Assembly (NCBI GenBank): GCA_949361645.1
Contig: OX442430.1
Coordinates: 7,947,542 to 8,011,541, forward strand
DNA length: 64,000 nucleotides
Source of the DNA: Spongilla lacustris
Lineage: Eukaryota > Porifera > Demospongiae > Spongillida > Spongillidae
Direction of reading: 5' to 3'
The notes beneath the pieces were generated by a model, which saw only the letters and a program-made list of their open reading frames with translations, searched no databases and was not told the DNA's origin. This document shows positions 1-11,421 of this stretch, piece after piece. A program made the position numbers and the translations under genes. Each line of letters begins with the position of its first letter. The first letter of the stretch is position 1.

Positions 1-583
1 TATCTGCTCATCAGTGCTATTCACTTATATTTGACTATATAGAATGCTGTTGCGGTGAAGTTAAAAGAATAAAAAAATAAAAAACATTGGGAGCATGGAA
101 GGGAACAAGGGGTGTCCAGAGTAATAACTAGGTGATCTGCACCTGGTACATCTGCCATAATCTCGGGAATATCTTGGACCTGGTCTGTGTGTACATGTAG
201 GCCTACGTACATGTGTGTACAGTGTGCATGTGATTGTGTGTGAGTATGTATGTGTGTAAGTGTGAGTATGTATGTGTGTATGTGTGCTTATAGTCCTCCA
301 TGTTCTTTCTAGACCTGAGTGATGAGCACCGGACTGTTGAGCTTCTGCTTCAACTCTCGTGTATGTTTCGATTCATTAACTCTACTAATCTGCTTTAGTT
401 AGATGAAGGTATCCAAAGGCTACATAGACTATAAAATTACATCCATGATTGAAAAGGTTATACAGGGTATCTTACAGTCCTCTATGTTATAATTAAATGG
501 TATGTTAATATTAGTGGTCCAATTCAATCATCAAATATTCTGCTAAGTATAATGTTGAACCTGAAAGCCTTCTAATCAGCATT

Positions 584-642
584 GTGTGTGCATGTGTGTG
601 TGTGCGTGTGTGCGCATGTGTGTGTGTGTGTGTGTGTGTGTT
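584..642. repeat. (TG)n microsatellite
   Basis: Interrupted TG run inside the palindrome arm; its mirror at 14418-14489 has a slightly different length and accounts for the small coordinate drift between arms. Confidence 0.9.
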
Positions 643-2155
643 TGTGAGGGGGAGGGGCTGCACAGCCACAGTTATCTGTGGCCTTAATAACTTGATAGTG
701 ATCCATTGCTTGTATCTTTGTATTAAACATAGTGGGACAACCAGGATAGATAGGACACTGAATTAATTTATGAACTTGGTTTTCTTTGCCTTGCACTGGT
801 TTTTGCATTCTTCTTATTTATTGCACCTTGAATAGCATACACATGTGCATGTACAGTGGAGATTTCTGAGAGCTGGTTTTTGGAGCTGTACTTTCATTCT
901 GACACGTTAGAAATTCACTGCTGCTTTTTAATTTTAACATGCTTAAATTCCTTGATGTTTATAAATTTAGTTTTTTATGAAATTGATGTCCACATATTAG
1001 AAATGGTGGTAGTTTTAAGTCATGGAGCTCTCTACCTTATTTAAAGAAAAAAAACTAGAAATTGTTCCTTATTTTTAACCTGTTGGTCTCCCATCTCCAT
1101 GTCCTTCCAGATACATACATGTAACTGTCCTAGATCGAGGATGATATGGCAGGCTTGACCACTAGAGCTGCAATATCAGGCTCATCGAGCATTGAGCAGT
1201 GTTGTTGTTGGTGAATAATGTTTTGCCTATGGTAGAGCACGCATAGATACTTGTACTTTGGTTAAAATGTTATAAATGTGCCTTTGTAAAAAAATCTTTT
1301 TTGAATTTTGAGCTCTTGGCAATTATGTATTCAGCCTGCATGTTTCGCCACATCATTCAATTGTAGAGCTTGCCAACATGACCTGAATATCTTCCCTATA
1401 CTGCTGGATTGTTCTGTTTAGTCGCTAATTTGGTTCTTTAATTCATATGTTATCTTACATCCATGCATTTATAAATATTTTTGGATACAAATAACCCAGT
1501 CACATCTCAGCAATTTGGCTGACAATATAGTAACCCACAGACAGTATTATCATGGTGCTAAAACTTTTCTGAAGATTAAAGATACTCCTCTCCCAGTCAG
1601 AGCACTGTAAGATGTCTCTTTGGTGTCCCAGAGGTGTGCAGAGAATGCTCTTTTTGTGGACTGGCTGTGTGGTTTGCATGAGTGTATGTGGTGTGTTGAA
1701 CAATCCTTGGTACACCAGCTCTCAATTTGCTCTCTCTTTCCCTACAGTATTGACTGGTCACACCCAGTATATTTGATGACTGGAAAGCCAACACAACTGT
1801 TACACCAACCTCAATGGAACACTTCTTGCTGAGCCTTCGATATTCTGTGCAAGAGCTCGTTGGAACTAACTTTACTGAGGTTGAACACTTTCCTCAGTAC
1901 ATTCATTGCAAACTGACTATTTTTATTCCAATATCTGTCATTCTTAATTATGTAATGTTCTTGTCATAAAACATTGCCAAGTGCATGAACCCAGCGAATT
2001 ACAATTTAGTAGAGAGATGCAGTGTCATTGGTATTTTCGTTGTGTACTCGGTATACAAGACCAAACAGAGCATGTCGGGTGGACGGATATTTAATATAAG
2101 ATAGTGAAGTAAAACTATATAATGCCCAAAACATCAATTATAATCTTCATGTGTT

Positions 2156-2499
2156 TTACTATATACATAATATAAATAAATACATACATACAATACAGGT
2201 CCTTGCATAAGTATAGAATCCATAATTCAAGAGATAGAAATGAATTATCCACATGTGAAATATTATAAAAGGACCAACTATTCTACTATATAGGGAAGTC
2301 CCATCCCATCAGCCATATCCATCGCACTCCTCCATCTGATACGAGATCCCCGGAGACACAAATCAGTGGCTCTTATGATTGCAAACGACAAACTGGCCCT
2401 CAGCCATCCCATCACTTCTCCATAGGACTTTCCCCATTTCATGCAGATGTACTCAGAGAGGTGTTTAAGATAGTTGGTTGCTTCACATCCCAAGGCACC
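2156..2499 (-). mobile_element. 5'-truncated non-LTR retrotransposon insertion with 13-bp TSD
   Basis: A 344-bp insertion present only in the left palindrome arm, flanked by ATCTTCATGTGTT at 2143-2155 and 2500-2512; the right arm has one copy and no insert. On the minus strand the insert carries a 71-residue open frame (2493-2278) with the KWGKSYGEVMGWLRASLSFA and LCLRGSR blocks, which resemble the C-terminal tail of retrotransposon reverse transcriptases. After the stop there is an AT-rich 3' tail. The truncated 5' end, AT-rich 3' end and 13-bp duplication fit target-primed reverse transcription. The clade assignment is uncertain. Confidence 0.75.
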
Positions 2500-2929
2500 A
2501 TCTTCATGTGTTGCTAATTGGCTATATGGATTGCAGAAAGTGTGTTTGTGTTGTATATGCAGGTGTCGTCAGTACATAAAATATTATATATAATTATGTC
2601 ATTTTAATTCCTGATTTTTCAAGGTGGATTTTAGCCCTAGCATGAATAATATGCAATGTTCAGACTGACTTAATCTGTGTCTTTGTACGTATCAGTCAAT
2701 TCTGGTTCTGTATCAGGCTAATTATATAATGTGACTGTGTTGTGTACATGTAATCCAGGTATAAAATTTAATAGCAATGTACCAGTTCAATTTATTTGGG
2801 GTTGCCGAGTTAATAGCCTATCTGCAGGTGAGTTACAGTGAAATGAGATAAACTTTTAAACAACACAACAAATAAACTACTGTTAATAAAAAGCAGTAAA
2901 TGCCAGTAAATGTAGTGTCCTATCTCAGT

Positions 2930-3997
2930 CATCATTGAAAGTATTATTATACCAAATTATGCCATTCATACTTTTAAAAATTAAATGTTAGTGAATTGAT
3001 ACAAAAGAATACTGCAACTTTCCAGAATTTGTAGATCATATAGCTATGCATATTTAATACACAATTTACTAAATTTTCAACAATCCACGTAGCCAATAAG
3101 CGATAAATAAATACTAGGATGTTTTGGGCATATTATGGTTACATCTTTGACCACAAGTGACATTTTTATTTTTGTAAGGAGTAATCTTACTGGAATCATG
3201 TGCTCACAGTACATGTATTGTAGTAGTATATATCATAAAATTACCTAGAGTGAGTTCATTTGGCAGGATCAAAATACACACTCGGGCATGTGAGTAAAAC
3301 AGACTTATCCTAGATTTTTTTCACAATGTTTTATTAAATAGTATTATAATCATCATTAAGTAGCCATGCTCTTTATACCTGCATGAGGGTCATAGCTTGA
3401 AACTTATCAGCTATACTCTTGCTTCTAGAATCATTTAGGATTTAAACAGAGGTCATACTGATACATCAAGAGGTGCTGGTTTTACAAACTGTATTTCTGC
3501 AGGGAACAAAGCAAGGTCTAAAATTGGGGATGGTACGTGGGAAGAGGAAACTGACATCAGACAAGCTGTTTGCTAGAAGTTAGTATGTTTTGTGACTGTG
3601 CCATGACTTGAGAACACATGTGTAACAAAACTGTTCTGATGGTTCAGGTGCATGCAGTAGCAAGCATAACCATTTAATTAAATTATGCATAAATATAATA
3701 AATGCAAGATCATTGCAGGTGGCAGACATGCAGGTCGATGCAATGGACACTGATCTTTCTGTGTGTATTTGCCTAAGAATTTCTTTTATGTATGTGTACT
3801 GTTAATGTGTGATAAGTGTATACAGTGAAATAATAATATACATATTTTATTCTATATGAATTTTAATGATGGAGACAATTTTTTGCAACTTTGTCATTAC
3901 TATTGCAATTATGATTATAAAATTATGAACATACATAACATTAATATATGAATATTCACACAAGAAATCTAACTATATACATGCACTGATTATTGTC
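2930..3997. other. Inner palindrome arm, no gene (mirror 11422-12489)
   Basis: AT-rich sequence between the 2.5 kb unit and the LINE relic. No coding block, terminal repeats or microsatellite recognised. Confidence 0.5.
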
Positions 3998-4785
3998 ACG
4001 ATTGTGGAAGCTAACTGACGTGATTGCTTTGGCAATTCCTCTAGCTAGAGCAAGGTTCAGTCGACTGTAAAGATCAAAAGTGGCCTTGTTGGACGTTAGG
4101 CAAGACGGGAAAAACACTCCTGGGCTTCTTTGCCACAGGATTCAACAGCAAGTGGTACACAAGCCCACCCCAGATCTGAACACCTCTGGTCGTTAGCTGC
4201 ATGAGCTGCTGCACCACCAATCACACGGTCACCCGCCTCCAGTAAAATGTTTGCGTTAAGCGGTGAAGCAACAGCCACAGCAGGCTTCTCATAAACTAAA
4301 ATGTCAGCTGGCCGATGATCATGGCTGAGTCCAGAACCAGCCACAACTTGGATGGGTGAGCCCATCCACCAAGTAGTCTGGGGACTCAACTGATGGTTAG
4401 TACAACCATCAGTCGGGTCCCCAGACTATCCACCAATATGTTCCTCAATTTATTATACCTCAGAACAACATCACCTCCTCATTTGCATGTAGTGGCATGA
4501 ATGGCCAAGTGGGTCTAGGGCACTGTTTGGGCAGAGAGAACATGTGGAACCACAAGAGAGGTCTCCATACCCAGCCACCACTTCACTGCAGTCTGAAAGT
4601 CATCATAGTCCATGTGCAGACCCAAGCTAATTGAAAGGACAACAGAAAGCCATTTATCAGCGTGGAGTACTGACACAGAAAGAAGTCGTGCTTTATCCGC
4701 TGGCAAGGGCAGGTCCAAGAGATATTTTAAAAATATCATTTGGCATGGCCTGCTCACAAAATGTTTGCTATAGCAACACATTTTG
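3998..4785 (-). pseudogene. Decayed R2-like LINE 3' end (RT tail and endonuclease), left arm
   Basis: Two minus-strand frames (4781-4515 and 4389-4096) align in order with the C-terminal half of the LINE protein at 18836-20251: PADKARLLSVS, AVKWWLG, then the restriction-like endonuclease core HRPADILV followed by ASPLN and LGWACVPLAVES. The final block corresponding to LYSRLNLALARGIAKAI lies in a third frame after a frameshift just downstream. The zinc-knuckle region is disrupted by stops and by a 56-bp hairpin insertion. It is a dead copy carried inside the palindrome. Confidence 0.8.
4373..4428. mobile_element. 56-bp hairpin insertion with 8-bp direct repeats
   Basis: A nearly perfect palindrome with ends GTAGTCTGGGGAC / GTCCCCAGACTA interrupts the LINE relic. 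It is bordered by TCCACCAA at 4365-4372 and TCCACCAA at 4429-4436, an 8-bp target duplication. The mirror copy is at 10991-11046, with TTGGTGGA at 10983-10990 and 11047-11054. The size and 8-bp duplication suggest a minimal hAT-type non-autonomous element. Confidence 0.65.
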
Positions 4786-5323
4786 TTGACATGTTTTTAA
4801 TGAGCACCATTTGATACTTAATAGTTTGCCACCCATCTGATGCAGTAGAGTACTAAATCATTAATGTCTGAAATAGGACAGTTGAACTTACAAAGAAAGT
4901 TTCCTGTTGTGTCTTCTATGATTGACCACAAGAATTATTTGGAGCTGAACTTAGTGATGTTATTTTTTAATTAACAGTGGACTATTTGTTGTGTTGTTTA
5001 AAAGTTTATCTCATTTCATTGTAACTTACCTGCAGATAGGCTAGTAAATTGAACTGGTACAATGCTATTAAACTTTATACCTGGATTACATGATGTACAC
5101 AACACATGTACAGTCACATTATATAATTAGCCTGATACAGAACCAGAATTGACTGATACGTACAAAGACACAAATCAAGTCAGTCTGAGCATTGCATATC
5201 AATCATGCTAGGGCTAAAATCCACCTAGAAAATCATTTTAGCATCAAAATTGTTTAACTACTTTAAAAATCGTTATGCATGTAAAAAAAAAAATTTAGCA
5301 TCAAACTTAATGAATATTAATTA

Positions 5324-8300
5324 AAATGGCATATATTTTATGTACTGACGCCTGCATATACAACACAAACACACTTTCTCAATTTAGTGGAGAGATGCAG
5401 TGTCATTGATATTTTCGTTGTGTACTCGGTATACAAGACCAAACAGAGCATGTTGGGTGGACAGATATAAGACGGTGAAGTAAAACTATTTAACGGCTTA
5501 CTATAATATGCCCAAAACATCAATCCTAATCTTCATGTGTTGCTAATTTGCTATATTTGCTGAATTCATGCACTTGGCAAAGTTTTACGACAAGAACATT
5601 ACACAATAAGAATGACAGATATTGGAATAAAAATGGTCGGTTTGCAATGAATCTACTGAGGAAATCAGTGAATATCGAAGGCTCAGCAGGAAGTGTTCCA
5701 TTGAGGTTGATGTAACAGTTGTGTTGGCTTTCCAGTCATCAAGTATACTGGGTGTGACCAGTCAATACTGTTGTGAGGGAAAGAAAGAGCAAATTGAGTG
5801 CTGGTGTACCAAGGATTGTTCAACACACCACATACACTCATGCAAACCACACAGCCAGTCCACAAAAAGAGCATTCTCTGCACACCTCTGGGACACCAAA
5901 GAGACATCTTACAGTGCTCTGACTGGGAGAGGAGTATCTTTAATCTTCAGAAAAGTTTTAGCACCATGATAATACTGTCTGTGGGTTACTATATTGTCAG
6001 CCAAACTGCTGAGATGTGACTGGGTTATTTGTATCCAAAAATATTTATAAATGCATGGATGCAAGATAACATATTAATTAAAGAACCAAATTAGCGACTA
6101 AACAGAACAATCCAGCAGTATAGGGAAGATATCCAGGTCATGTTGGCAAGCTCTACAATTGAATGATGTGGCAAAACATGCAGGCTGAATACATAATTGC
6201 AAAGAGCTCAAAATACAAACTTTTTTTTTTTACAAAGGCATATGCTAATTATAACATTTTAACCAAGGTACATGTATCTATGCGTGCTCTACCATAGGCA
6301 AAACATTATTTACCAACAACAACACTGCTCAATGCATGATGAGCCTGATATTGCAGCTCTAGTGGTCTAGCCTGCCATATCATCCTTGATCTAGGACAGT
6401 TACATGTATGTATCTGGATCTAGGACATGGAGATGGGAGACCAACAGGTTAATTTCTAGTTCTTTTTTTTAATAAGGTAGAGAGCTCCATGACTTAAAAC
6501 TACCCCCATTTCTAATATGTGGACATCAATTTCATAAAAAACTAAATTTATAAACATCAAGGAATTTAAGCATGTTAAAATTAAAAAGCAGCAGTGAATT
6601 TCTATTGTGTCAGAATGAAAGTACAGCTCCAATAACCAGCTTTCAGAAATCTCCACTGTACATGCACATGTGTATGCTATTCAAGGTGCAATAAATAAGA
6701 AGAATGCAAAAACCAGTGCAAGGTAAAGAAAACAATTAATTCAGTGTCCTATCTATCCTGGTTGTCCCACTATGTTTAATACAAAGATACAAGCAATGGA
6801 TCACTATCAAGTTATTAAGACCATAGATAACTGTGGCTGTGCAGCCCCTCCACCCTCACACACACACACATACACACACAATACTGATTAGAAGGCTTTC
6901 AGGTTCAACATTATACTTAGCGGAATTTTTGATGATTGAATTGGACCACTATTAACATACCATTAAATTATTACACAGAGGACTGTAATATTATTTATGC
7001 TGGTGTGCAGGCTAGAACCGTTGTTCTGTTTAATGGCAGCTGATGTTGATACCCTGTATAACCTTTTCAATCATGGATGTAATTTTAGAGTGTATGTAGC
7101 CTTTGGATACCTTCATCTAACTAGTAGAGTTAATGAATCGTAACATACATGAGAGTTGAAGCAGAAGCTCAACAGTCCGGTGCTCATCACTCAGGTCTAG
7201 AAAGAACATGGAGGACTATAAGCACACACATGCATACATACACAAACATGTACATAGGCCTACATGTACGCGCAGACCAGGTACTGAGATAGGACACTAC
7301 AACTTACAAAGAATGTGGCATTAACAGTTTTTTTAATTTTTATTAACAGTGGACTATTTGTTGTGTTGTTTAAAAGTTTATCTCATTTCAGATAGGCTAG
7401 TAACTTGGCAACCCCAAATAAATTGAACTGGTACAATGCTATTAAATTTTATACATGTACACAACACAGTCACAATACATAATTAGCCTGATACAGAACC
7501 AGAATTTACTGATACATACAAAGACACAAATTAAGTCAATCTGAACATTGTGTATTAGGGCTAAAATCCACCTAGAAAAATCACTTTAGCATCAAAATTA
7601 AATGGCATAGTTATATATAATATTTTACATACTGACACCGGCATACACAACACAAACACACCTACAACAATCCATATAGCCAATTTTCTATATAATTCGC
7701 AACACATGAAGATTAGGATCAATTATAGTAAGCTGCTAAATAGTTTTACTTCACTATTTTAAACATCCGTCCACCCGGCATGCTCTGTTTGGTCTTGTAT
7801 ACTTGAGTACACAACGAAGATATCAATGACACTGCATCTCTCCACTAAAGATTCAATTCATGCAGTTTGCAATATTTTATGACAAGAACATTACACAATT
7901 TTCATAATAAAAACGAGTGACAGATATTGGAATAAAAATAGTCAGTTTGCAATGAATGTACTGAGGGAGGTGTTCAACCTCAGTAAAGTTAGTTCCAACG
8001 AGCTCTTGCACAGAATATCGAAAGCTCAGCAGGAAAGTGTTCCATTGCGGTTGGCATGTTTTCTTTCTAGTCATCAAATATGCTAGGTGTGACCGGTCAA
8101 TACTGTTGTGAGGGAAAGAGAATGCTGATGTACCAAGGATTGTTCCACATACTACATACACTCATGCAAACCACACAGCCAGTCCACAAATAGAGTATTC
8201 TCTGCACACCTCTGGGACACCAAAGAGACATCTTACAGTGCTCTGACTGGGAGAAGAGTATCTTTAATCTTCGGAAAAGTTTTAGCACCATGATAATACT

Positions 8301-10055
8301 GTCTGTGGGTTACTTTATTTTCAGCCAAATTACTGAGATGTGACTGGGTTATATGTATCTAAAAAAAATTATTTTATAAATGCATGGATGCAAGATAACA
8401 TATTAATTAAAGAACCAAATTAGTAACTAAACAGAACCATCCAGCAGTATAGGGAAGATATTTACAAAAATCGAGGTCATGTTGGCAAGCTCTACAATTG
8501 AATGATATGGCGAAACATGCAGGTTGAATACATACATGTAATTGCAAAGAGCTCAAAATCCAAACTTTTTTCATTCACAAAGGCACATGCAAATTATAAC
8601 ATTTTAACCAAGGTACATGTATCAATGTGTGCTCTACCATAGGCAAAACATTATTCACCAACAACAACATTGCAGCTCTAGTGGTCAAGCCTGCCATATC
8701 ATCCTTGATCTAGGACAGTTATATGTATGTATCTGGATCTAGGACATGGAGATGGGAGACCAACAGGTTAATTTCTAGTTCTTTTTTTAAAATAAGGTAG
8801 AGAGCTCCATGACTTAAAACTACCACCATTTCTAATATGTGAACATCAATTTCATACAAACGAATTTTAAAAACTTCAAGCAATTTAGTATTTACGCATG
8901 TTTAAATTAAAAAGCAGCAGTGAATTTCTAAGGCGTCAGAATGAAAGTACAGCTCCAATAACCAACTTTCAGTAATCTACATGCACATGTGTATGCTATT
9001 CAAGGTGCAATAAATAAGAAGAATGCAAAAACCAGTGCAAGGTAAAGAAAATCAAGTTCATAAATTAATTCAGTGTCCTATCTATCCTGGTTGTCCCACT
9101 ATGTTTAATACAAAGATACAAGCAATGGATCACTATCAAGTTATTAAGGTCACAGACAACTGTGGCTGTGCAGCCCCTCCCCCTCACACACACACATACA
9201 CACACACAATACTGATTAGAAGGCTTTCAGGTTCAACGGTATACTTAAGAGAATTTTTGATGATTGAATTGGACCACTATTAACATACCATTTAATTATA
9301 ACACAGAGGACTGTAATATTATATATGCGTTGCTCTGTTTAATGGCAATGTTGATACCCTGTATAACCTTTTCAATCATGGATGCAATTTTAGAGTGTAT
9401 GTAGCCTTTGGATACCTTCATCTAACTAAAGCAGGCTAGTAGAGTTAACAAATTGAAACATACACAAGATTTGAAGCAGAAGCTCAACAGTCCGGTGCTC
9501 ATCACCCAGCAGGTCTGGAAAGAACACAGAGGACCGTAAGCACACATACATACATACATACACAAATACTCACACACATGCACACTACACACACATGTAC
9601 GTAGGCCTACATGTACACGCACATCACATCAGACCAGGTACAAGGTATTCCCGAGAATGTCAGCTGACTATGGCAGATGTATCAGGTGCAGATCACTCCA
9701 CCTCTTGTTCCCTTCCATGCTCCCAATGTTGTTTTTTTTTTTTAAACGTCACCACAACGTATATTTATAAAAATTCATTTTGGTGGCGGCAACAGCCTTC
9801 CACATAGTCAAATATGAGTGATGAGCAGGTACTTTTGTATTGGATACAGTTTTGTAGTTATGTCACAGCTGTGACATACTTGAGTCAGGACACCACACAA
9901 AGGTAATAGATAATCCATGACAAATTATGGCATTACCAGTAGTATCAGCGAGGGTCATTGGGCTATTCCATTATTTAACCACACACCCCTACAGATGACA
10001 ATAAATGGTGTCCAGGAAGGTATAGGGTGTGTGTGTTCATATGCGTGTGTGTGTT

Positions 10056-10095
<40 letters not shown>
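5324..10095 (+). repeat. Palindrome spacer: two further copies of the 2.5 kb unit
   Basis: The spacer consists of two direct, diverged copies of the same non-coding unit that makes up the outer arms (copies: 1-2935 inverted; about 4868-7275; about 7283-10030; 12488-15150). Shared landmarks include the segment with GGACACCAAAGAGACATC (5890, 8216, 13434, and inverted near 1610) and the start GAGATAGGACACTAC (7283, 12490). Copy 2 stops abruptly near 7275, where copy 3 begins. None of the short reading frames in the unit resembles a known protein. The unit is an unclassified repeat family; clear terminal repeats were not found. Confidence 0.75.
10027..10095. repeat. (TG)n microsatellite at palindrome boundary
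   Basis: Interrupted then pure TG run ending exactly where homology to the left arm begins. Confidence 0.9.
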
Positions 10096-10099
<4 letters not shown>

Positions 10100-10633
10100 T
10101 AATATTCATTAAGTTTGATGCTAAATATTATTTTTTACATGCATAACGATTTTTAAAGTAGTTAAACAATTTTGATGCTACAATGATTTTCTAGGTGGAT
10201 TTTAGCCCTAGCATGATTGATATGCAATGTTCAGACAGACTTGATTTGTGTCTTTGTACGTATCAGTCAATTCTGGTTCTGTATCAGGCTAATTATATAA
10301 TGTGACTGTACATGTGTTGTGTACATCATGTAATCCAGGTATAAAGTTTAATAGCATTGTACCAGTTCAATTTACTAGCCTATCTGCAGGTGAGTTACAA
10401 TGAAATGAGATAAACTTTTAAACAACACAACAAATAGTCCACTGTTAATTAAAAAATAACATCACTAAGTTCAGCTCCAAATAATTCTTGTGGTCAATCA
10501 TAGAAGACACAACAGGAAACTTTCTTTGTAAGTTCAACTGTCCTATTTCAGACATTAATGATTTAGTACTCTACTGCATCAGATGGGTGGCAAACTATTA
10601 AGTATCAAATGGTGCTCATTAAAAACATGTCAA

Positions 10634-11421
10634 CAAAATGTGTTGCTATAGCAAACATTTTGTGAGCAGGCCATGCCAAATGATATTTTTAAAATATCTC
10701 TTGGACCTGCCCTTGCCAGCGGATAAAGCACGACTTCTTTCTGTGTCAGTACTCCACGCTGATAAATGGCTTTCTGTTGTCCTTTCAATTAGCTTGGGTC
10801 TGCACATGGACTATGATGACTTTCAGACTGCAGTGAAGTGGTGGCTGGGTATGGAGACCTCTCTTGTGGTTCCACATGTTCTCTCTGCCCAAACAGTGCC
10901 CTAGACCCACTTGGCCATTCATGCCACTACATGCAAATGAGGAGGTGATGTTGTTCTGAGGTATAATAAATTGAGGAACATATTGGTGGATAGTCTGGGG
11001 ACCCGACTGATGGTTGTACTAACCATCAGTTGAGTCCCCAGACTACTTGGTGGATGGGCTCACCCATCCAAGTTGTGGCTGGTTCTGGACTCAGCCATGA
11101 TCATCGGCCAGCTGACATTTTAGTTTATGAGAAGCCTGCTGTGGCTGTTGCTTCACCGCTTAACGCAAACATTTTACTGGAGGCGGGTGACCGTGTGATT
11201 GGTGGTGCAGCAGCTCATGCAGCTAACGACCAGAGGTGTTCAGATCTGGGGTGGGCTTGTGTACCACTTGCTGTTGAATCCTGTGGCAAAGAAGCCCAGG
11301 AGTGTTTTTCCCGTCTTGCCTAACGTCCAACAAGGCCACTTTTGATCTTTACAGTCGACTGAACCTTGCTCTAGCTAGAGGAATTGCCAAAGCAATCACG
11401 TCAGTTAGCTTCCACAATCGT
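10634..11421 (+). pseudogene. Decayed R2-like LINE 3' end, right arm
   Basis: Mirror copy of the relic at 3998-4785. The frames at 10638-10904 and 11030-11323 translate identically to those in the left arm. It retains the RPADIL endonuclease motif and the conserved WGxE-like C-terminal region but has frameshifts, stops and the same 56-bp hairpin insertion, so insertion and decay predate the inverted duplication. Confidence 0.8.
10991..11046. mobile_element. 56-bp hairpin insertion, right-arm copy
   Basis: Mirror image of 4373-4428, with the same ends and the 8-bp flanking repeat TTGGTGGA on both sides. It lies between the LINE blocks LRNILVD and the endonuclease segment, which would otherwise be continuous. 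Confidence 0.65.

Larger units (their letters stand above)
1..5323. repeat. Left arm of giant inverted repeat
   Basis: This stretch is the reverse complement of 10096-15048, so the two arms form a palindrome around a 4.8 kb spacer. Matching positions sum to 15049-15062 in the outer part and to 15419 in the inner part; the jump of 357 is explained by one insertion in this arm. The predicted 97- and 88-residue peptides of the embedded LINE relic are identical in the two arms, so the duplication is recent. The arm runs into the window start, so its true outer end is unseen. An assembly-induced fold (haplotypes joined head to head) is an alternative to a real palindrome. Confidence 0.9.

Noticed and set aside
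572..808. Conserved 78-80 residue frame MQKPVQGKENQVHKL repeated in the palindrome units
   Set aside because: Its C-terminus is CA repeat and the frame is only partly kept in the diverged copies; conservation is explained by recent duplication of the DNA.
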